Source: Microtetraspora sp. NBRC 16547 (lineage in GTDB: Bacteria > Actinomycetota > Actinomycetes > Streptosporangiales > Streptosporangiaceae). Taken from it: a stretch of DNA of 64,000 nt. Shown here one piece after another: positions 59,259 to 64,000 of the stretch. The translations under genes and the position numbers were made by a program. The stretch is taken from assembly GCF_030268965.1 (NCBI RefSeq), contig NZ_BSSE01000012.1, positions 62,001-126,000 on the forward strand, read 5' to 3'. The notes beneath the pieces are model-generated. The model was not told the DNA's origin. It worked only from the letters and a program-made list of their open reading frames with translations, and did no database searches. How positions within the stretch are numbered: position 1 is the first letter of the stretch; every line of letters begins with the position of its first letter.

Positions 59259-60211
59259 AAAGCCTGATGATCATTTTCGTCCTGCGTAGAGCGGGCGCGA
59301 CGCTGCTGTTGCTGCTCGCCCTCTCGCTGCTGGTGTTCGCGATGCTGTACCTCGCGCCGGGGGACATCGCCCGCAACCTGCTGGGCACCCGCAACGTCAC
59401 GCCCGAGGCGCTGGCCCAGATCCGCGCCCGGTACCACCTGGACGACCCGTTCCTGCAGCAGTACTGGCGGTGGCTGACGCACGCGGTCACCGGTGACTTC
59501 GGCACCTCCATCCGCACCGGACGCCCGATCGGGCCGCTGATGCTGGAGAAGACGGGGATCACCGCGGCCACCGCCGGGCTGGCGTTCCTGCTCTCGGTCC
59601 TCGTCGGGATCCCCACGGGCATCGTGACGGCGGTCCGGCGCGGCCGCTGGCTCGACCGGGTGCTCGTCACCGTCTCCGTCATCGGGGTCAGCGCGCCCGG
59701 CTTCGCGGTCGGCCTCCTGCTGCTGTACGTCTTCGCGCTCGGCCTGGGCTGGTTCCCGATCTACGGCACCGGCGAGGGGTTCTTCGACTCCCTTTGGCAT
59801 CTCGCGCTGCCCGCGGTCGCGCTGGCGCTCGGGCTCGGCGCGTTCGTCGTCAAACTGACCAGGGCCGCGGTGATCCGCGAACTCGACCAGGATTACGTGA
59901 CCTTCGCCCGCGGGCGCGGACTCTCGGAGAGCGCGACGCTGCGCATCGTGCTGCGCAACGCCGCCATCCCGATTGTCACGAGCCTGGGCCTGATGGTCGC
60001 CTACCTGTTCGGCGGAACCGTGCTCATCGAGGTCACCTTCGCCCTGCCCGGCCTCGGGTCGCTGATGGAGGAGTCCGTGCTGTTCAAGGACATCCCGGTA
60101 GTGCAGGCACTGACGCTGGCCGTCGCCTTCGTGGTCTCCGTGACCGCGTTCCTCGTCGACCTGTCGTACCTGCTGATCGATCCACGCGTACGAGCCAGGA
60201 CGGTGCGGTGA
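59255..60211 (+). CDS. ABC transporter permease (DppB/OppB type)
   Basis: This 318-residue permease starts VLRRAGATLLLLLALSLLVF and has the N-terminal OppB features APGDIARNLLGTRNVTPEAL, LTHAVTGDFGTSIRTGRP and TGITAATAGLAFLLSVLVGI. The cytosolic EAA loop YVTFARGRGLSESATLRIVL contacts the ATPase. Six membrane helices are expected. GTG 59255 overlaps the receptor stop (GTGA), and its stop overlaps the next gene (TGATG). Confidence 0.94.
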   Translation: MKSLMIIFVLRRAGATLLLLLALSLLVFAMLYLAPGDIARNLLGTRNVTPEALAQIRARYHLDDPFLQQYWRWLTHAVTGDFGTSIRTGRPIGPLMLEKTGITAATAGLAFLLSVLVGIPTGIVTAVRRGRWLDRVLVTVSVIGVSAPGFAVGLLLLYVFALGLGWFPIYGTGEGFFDSLWHLALPAVALALGLGAFVVKLTRAAVIRELDQDYVTFARGRGLSESATLRIVLRNAAIPIVTSLGLMVAYLFGGTVLIEVTFALPGLGSLMEESVLFKDIPVVQALTLAVAFVVSVTAFLVDLSYLLIDPRVRARTVR

Positions 60212-60279
60212 TGAGCGGGCCGTCGAACCAGCGCATGAGCGGGTCGGACCGTCGCGTGAGCGGGCCGTCGAACCGGCGC
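60211..60279 (+). repeat. In-frame repeats at the 5' end of the oppC-like gene
   Basis: Units at 60211-60234, 60235-60255 and 60256-60279 encode MSGPSNQR, MSGSDRR and VSGPSNRR. The first and third are near-identical 24-mers; each begins with a potential start codon. Confidence 0.8.
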
Positions 60280-61095
60280 CGGAGGCGGATCCCGGTCGTC
60301 GCGATCCTGTCGGCCGTGCTGCTGGCCTTCGTCGCGATCTGCGCCCTGGCGCAGGAGCTCATCGCCCCGAAGGCGCTGGAACAGGACATCTATCTCGGAG
60401 TGGTCGGCGGCGGCGTCGAGGGCCACCTGTTCGGTACCGACCAGCTCGGCCGGGACATCCTCCAGCTCTCGCTCGCGGGCGCTCGCTCCGCGCTGGCCGG
60501 CCCGCTGGTGGTCGCGGTCGGATCGATGCTGATCGGGTTCTTCCTCGGCACGTTCGCCGGCTACCGGGGCGGGATCGTCGACATGCTGGCCGGCCGCTAC
60601 GCCGACCTGCTGCTCGCGCTTCCCGCGGTGCTGCTGGCCATCGTCGTCGCGGGGCTCGTCGGACGGGGCTACTGGGTCACCGTCGTCGTGTTGATCGTGC
60701 TGTTCTCGCCGTCGGACGTGCGGCTGGTGCGCAGCGCGGTCATCGAGCAGGCGCCCCGGCCGTACATCGAGTCGGCACGGGTGCTCGGCATCCGGCCGTC
60801 CAGGATCATGTTCCGGCACATCGCGCCGAACATCGTCCCGATCGTGGTGGCGAACCTGCTGCTGAACGTCGCCTTCGCGCTGGTCGCGCTCTCCTCGCTG
60901 TCGTACCTCGGCCTCGGCGTCCCGCCGGGCGCCCCCGACTGGGGACGCCAGCTCGCGGACGGCCGGCAGCTGCTCGGCGACAACCCGCTCGCCGCGGTCG
61001 TGCCCGGGGTGCTGATCATCCTGACCGCCACGGCGGTGAACCTGCTCGGTGACTGGCTCTCCGACCTGCTCGACCGACGGATGGTGGCCCGATGA
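60211..61095 (+). CDS. ABC transporter permease (DppC/OppC type)
   Basis: This 294-residue partner permease has an early helix (IPVVAILSAVLLAFVAICAL), the OppC motif HLFGTDQLGRDILQLSLAGA, and the EAA loop IESARVLGIRPSRIMFRHIA with PNIVPIVVANLLLNVAFALV. The first 25 residues are a repeated basic stretch (MSGPSNQR, MSGSDRR, VSGPSNRR) encoded by 24-, 21- and 24-bp units. ATG 60211 overlaps the previous stop. Confidence 0.94.
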   Translation: MSGPSNQRMSGSDRRVSGPSNRRRRRIPVVAILSAVLLAFVAICALAQELIAPKALEQDIYLGVVGGGVEGHLFGTDQLGRDILQLSLAGARSALAGPLVVAVGSMLIGFFLGTFAGYRGGIVDMLAGRYADLLLALPAVLLAIVVAGLVGRGYWVTVVVLIVLFSPSDVRLVRSAVIEQAPRPYIESARVLGIRPSRIMFRHIAPNIVPIVVANLLLNVAFALVALSSLSYLGLGVPPGAPDWGRQLADGRQLLGDNPLAAVVPGVLIILTATAVNLLGDWLSDLLDRRMVAR

Positions 61096-62951
61096 CGACA
61101 CCGATGACGGCTCCGGAGCAGGCGCCGACGCCGACTCCGCTCCTGGCCGTACGCGATCTTCGGGTGGCCTCGGCCTCCGGCATCATCGTCGCCGGGCTCG
61201 ATCTCACCGTGGCTCCCGGCGAGACGGTCGCCATCGTGGGGGAGTCCGGATCCGGCAAGTCGATGACCGTCAAGGCGCTGACCGGGCTGCTGCCCGAGGG
61301 AGTGCACGCGGGCGGCCGGATGGAGCTTCCCACCCGTACGGACGCGAGCGACGGGCGGAAGGGGCGTCCCGGCCGGGAGATCGACCTGGCCGCACCCGGG
61401 GCGGTGTGGCGCGACGTGCGGGGGTCACGGATCGCGCTGCTGCTCCAGGACCCGTTCACCTCGCTGTCCCCGGTGCATCGCTGCGGAGATCAGATCGGCT
61501 GGGCCATCTCGGAAGGGCGGGCCGAGCGTGTGGCCCGGCTGCTGGCCGAGGTCGGGCTGCCCGCCGAGGTCGCGGACAAGTACCCGTTCCAGCTCTCCGG
61601 AGGGATGCGCCAGCGGGTGGCAATCGCCGCCGGGCTGGCCGCCGACCCTGATCTGCTGATCGCCGACGAGCCGACCACGGCGCTCGACGTCACCACGCAG
61701 CACGAGGTCCTGGAACTGATCGCACGTCTCCAGCGCGAACGCGACATGGGGCTGATCCTGATCACCCACGACCTGCGCCTCGCCCGCAGCCGGGCCGACC
61801 GGATCATGGTGATGTACGCGGGCCGGCTGGTCGAGGAGGGGCCGACCGCCCGGGTGATGGACGCGCCCGCGCACCCGTACACCGCGCGGCTGGCTGCCTG
61901 CGATCCCCCGCTCACCCATCGGCTCGCGGTGCTGCCGACGATTCCCGGCTCCGTGCCCCGGCCGTGGTCGGTCGATGCGGAGTGCGCCTTCGCGGCGCGG
62001 TGCGCGTTCGCCGTCGACGCCTGCCGTACGGCCGAGCCTGAGCTGGCGGAGGTGGCCGAGGGGCACCGGGCGGCCTGCCTGCGTCCCGAGACGGCCGGCC
62101 TGCCGGTGGCCTCTCCAGAGGGGGCCGGTGATCTCGCGCCCGGAACGGGTTCTGTGGGCGGTGGTTCAGCCGAGGGCGGGTCTGCCGGAGGCTCGGCGTC
62201 GCCGTTGCTCACGGTGGAGGGCCAGGGAGTATCGGCGTCGCCGTTGCTCACCGCGGAGGGATTGGCCAAGCGGTTCCCCGGCTCTGCCGTACCGGCCCTG
62301 GACGGCGTCGATCTGGAGATCGCGGCAGGGGAGACGGTCGCGGTGGTCGGCGAGTCCGGCTCGGGCAAGACCACTCTCGCCCGGTGCGTCGTCGGTCTGG
62401 AGCGGCCGGACAGCGGCCGGATCGTCTTCCACGGCGCGGCCACGGGGGCCAGGCGGGTGCAGATCGTCTTCCAGGATCCGTACTCCGCGCTCAATCCCGG
62501 GCTGACCATCGGCACCTCGCTCTCCGAGGCGTTGCGGGCGGCCGGGCGGCCGAAGTCCGAGGTGGGCGAGTTGCTGGAGCTCGTGGGGCTTCCGGCGGCG
62601 TACGCACGTCGCCGACCCCGGGCGCTGTCCGGCGGCGAGCGCCAGCGCGTCGCCATCGCCCGCGCCCTCGCGCCACGTGCCGGCCTGCTGGTCTGCGACG
62701 AGTCGGTGTCCGCGCTGGACGTGTCCGTCCAGGCGCAGGTGCTGAACTTGCTCGCGGACCTACGGCGCAGGCTCGGCCTGACGCTGCTCTTCATCACCCA
62801 CGATCTGGCGGTCGCCCGGCAGATCGCGGATCGTGTCTACGTCATGCACCACGGTCGCGTGGTGGAGACCGGACCCGTCGATTCCGTGCTGGGCGCTCCG
62901 GCACATGAATACACCCAACGGCTGCTGGCCTCGATTCCGGCGGCGGACTAA
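61092..62951 (+). CDS. Fused double ATPase of the peptide-type ABC importer (DppD-DppF fusion)
   Basis: This 619-residue protein has two complete nucleotide-binding domains. The first has Walker A GESGSGKSM, Q-loop LLQDPFTSLSP, signature LSGGMRQRVAIA and Walker B LLIADEPTTALD. The second has Walker A GESGSGKTT, LSGGERQRVAIARAL and LLVCDESVSALD. At the end of the first domain the DppD-type region ECAFAARCAFAVDACRT (cysteines that bind [4Fe-4S] in some relatives) is present. A glycine/serine-rich linker with a 39-bp duplication (from 62193) joins the halves. The fusion replaces separate D and F subunits. ATG 61092 overlaps the permease stop. Confidence 0.95.
   Translation: MTTPMTAPEQAPTPTPLLAVRDLRVASASGIIVAGLDLTVAPGETVAIVGESGSGKSMTVKALTGLLPEGVHAGGRMELPTRTDASDGRKGRPGREIDLAAPGAVWRDVRGSRIALLLQDPFTSLSPVHRCGDQIGWAISEGRAERVARLLAEVGLPAEVADKYPFQLSGGMRQRVAIAAGLAADPDLLIADEPTTALDVTTQHEVLELIARLQRERDMGLILITHDLRLARSRADRIMVMYAGRLVEEGPTARVMDAPAHPYTARLAACDPPLTHRLAVLPTIPGSVPRPWSVDAECAFAARCAFAVDACRTAEPELAEVAEGHRAACLRPETAGLPVASPEGAGDLAPGTGSVGGGSAEGGSAGGSASPLLTVEGQGVSASPLLTAEGLAKRFPGSAVPALDGVDLEIAAGETVAVVGESGSGKTTLARCVVGLERPDSGRIVFHGAATGARRVQIVFQDPYSALNPGLTIGTSLSEALRAAGRPKSEVGELLELVGLPAAYARRRPRALSGGERQRVAIARALAPRAGLLVCDESVSALDVSVQAQVLNLLADLRRRLGLTLLFITHDLAVARQIADRVYVMHHGRVVETGPVDSVLGAPAHEYTQRLLASIPAAD
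62193..62270 (+). repeat. 39-bp duplication in the ATPase linker
   Basis: TCGGCGTCGCCGTTGCTCAC occurs at 62193-62212 and 62232-62251; the 39-bp units encode SASPLLTVEGQGV and SASPLLTAEGLAK. The second copy runs into the start of the second ATPase domain, so the linker copy looks duplicated from the domain edge. Confidence 0.85.
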
Positions 62952-62965
62952 GAGATTGCGCGTAC

Positions 62966-64000
62966 ATGTCTGAACGTGATGTCCATGCGGTCGTCGCCGG
63001 CGCTGGTGCGACCGATGCCGGTGCGATCGATATCGACGTACTGCCGGTGATCGGGGATGTCGGCCAGGTCGCCGACGGGATCCCGGACCTGCCGGAGGAG
63101 ATGCTGCGGCGCTGGCGGCGCGCCGGGGGAATCCAGGCGCGCACCCTCGTCACGGCGCGGGCCGGCGGGGAGCTGGTCGGGGCCGCGTTCGAGGTGCACC
63201 GGCCGCTGACCGCGTACCGGAAGATCGTCGACGTCTGGGCGCCGGACGAGCGGGTGGCCGACCTCCTGGTGGACACCATCGAGGAGCGGGCCTGGAGGGA
63301 AGGCGCGGTCGCGGTCAAGCGCTTCTTCGCCACCAAGGACCCGGCGAACGGCGAAGCCACCGGCTCCGGTGGTGGTGAAGCCGGCACCGTGCGGGACACC
63401 GGATCGGCGGAAGCGGGTGGGACGACCGCCTGGCGGCGTTCGCTGGAACGTGGCTATCAGGAGGCGCCGGTCCCGGTGTGGGCGGCGCCGGTCACCAGCG
63501 ACCAGGCGGACACCGGTTACGGGCAGGTGCGGTGGCGGGGGGCGGCTCCCGACCGGGCTCTGCCGTACATGCGGCAGACCACGGACTTCACCTGCGGGCC
63601 GGTGGCGCTGCAGTTGGCGCTCTGCGGGCTGGGACTGCAGGAGGCGCCGGACCGGGCCGAGGAGATGCGCATGTGGCGCGAGGCCACGACCGTGGCCGGC
63701 TGCGACCCGCTCGGGCTGGCGCTCGCGGCGGCGGACCGGGGCGCGGTTCCGGAGGTGCTGCTGTCGACAGAGCGGCCGACCCTGCTGGAGCTCTGCCGTA
63801 CGGACGAGGAACGGGATCTGCGGCAGTTCATCCAGTCGGGCTTCCGATCGGAACTGGCCGGTCGGGGCATCGCGGTCGAGACGACGGCGTTCGACCTGGA
63901 CCAGCTGCGTGCGGCCCTGGCCGACGGCGCCATCGTGCTCGTGCTGATCGAGCAACTCGGCATGCACGCCGAGCCCTCGCCGCACTGGATCACGGTGCAC
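62966..64000 (+). CDS. C39-like cysteine peptidase with N-terminal acetyltransferase-like domain, cut by window edge
   Basis: The first 345 residues are present, with no stop before base 64000. The N-terminal half has a GNAT-like look (IEERAWREGAVAVKRFFATK, then AWRRSLERGYQEAPVPVWA) with a glycine-rich loop. From about residue 200 it is a C39-type papain-like domain: YMRQTTDFTCGPVALQLALC holds the probable nucleophile cysteine, and SPHWITVH at the edge the probable histidine. C39 domains cleave double-glycine leader peptides in bacteriocin export, but stand-alone forms have other roles. It starts 14 bp after the ATPase gene, so it is probably in the importer operon. ATG 62966 has a poor ribosome site. 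Confidence 0.82.
   Translation, partial: MSERDVHAVVAGAGATDAGAIDIDVLPVIGDVGQVADGIPDLPEEMLRRWRRAGGIQARTLVTARAGGELVGAAFEVHRPLTAYRKIVDVWAPDERVADLLVDTIEERAWREGAVAVKRFFATKDPANGEATGSGGGEAGTVRDTGSAEAGGTTAWRRSLERGYQEAPVPVWAAPVTSDQADTGYGQVRWRGAAPDRALPYMRQTTDFTCGPVALQLALCGLGLQEAPDRAEEMRMWREATTVAGCDPLGLALAAADRGAVPEVLLSTERPTLLELCRTDEERDLRQFIQSGFRSELAGRGIAVETTAFDLDQLRAALADGAIVLVLIEQLGMHAEPSPHWITVH

Overview
The window is 64 kb of very GC-rich DNA with frequent GTG starts, start/stop overlaps of the GTGA and ATGA type, and many one-component regulators. Together with a conservon-type sensor kinase, a KorAB/partial Nuo locus and LCP proteins, this points to a filamentous actinomycete, most likely Streptosporangiales or a relative. 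The taxon is an inference. No tRNA, rRNA, CRISPR array, insertion sequence or phage gene was seen.

Layout. 1-16 kb is a mosaic of small regulator/target pairs: MFS exporter with MarR, FAD monooxygenase with PadR, HxlR with an NAD(P)-binding protein, and a DMT transporter with GntR. Each has an inverted repeat or close divergent or overlapping spacing. Among them lie a GNAT acetyltransferase, an amino-acid permease, an incomplete conservon (NIT-domain kinase plus DUF742), an orphan barstar, a YdcF protein, a metallo-beta-lactamase/Rieske fusion and two gene remnants.

17-38.7 kb is an exopolysaccharide or wall-glycopolymer locus. It holds an LCP ligase, initiating sugar transferase, rmlA-rmlB-rmlD, a chain-length protein, two glycosyltransferases, a flippase, a membrane-anchored propeller protein, an APH-like protein, a sulfotransferase, a Wzy/ligase-type polymerase, a beta-helix protein, a 1,399-residue propeller/FN3/LamG/PKD surface protein, and rmlC. 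Together they would make dTDP-L-rhamnose, build a rhamnose-containing and probably sulfated glycan, export it and attach it to the wall.

38.8-56.3 kb is an energy locus. It holds 2-oxoacid:ferredoxin oxidoreductase (korA, korB), a lipoprotein polysaccharide deacetylase, and a partial complex I (nuoA, B, C, H, I, J, K, L, M, N) followed by htpX. It lacks nuoD and the NADH-input genes nuoE, F and G. A peptidase remnant lies between nuoA and nuoB, and an opposite-strand gene lies between nuoH and nuoI. NuoI carries a very long, repeat-rich C-terminal tail. The simplest reading is a ferredoxin-fed proton-pumping complex supplied by KorAB.

56.4-64 kb holds a secreted propeller protein and a peptide-type ABC importer (Tat lipoprotein, two permeases, a fused double ATPase). 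These are followed by a C39-like cysteine peptidase that runs off the right edge.

A feature running through the whole window is short in-frame tandem repeats (9, 12, 15, 18, 24, 33, 39 or 60 bp) expanded in linkers and tails of otherwise conserved proteins.
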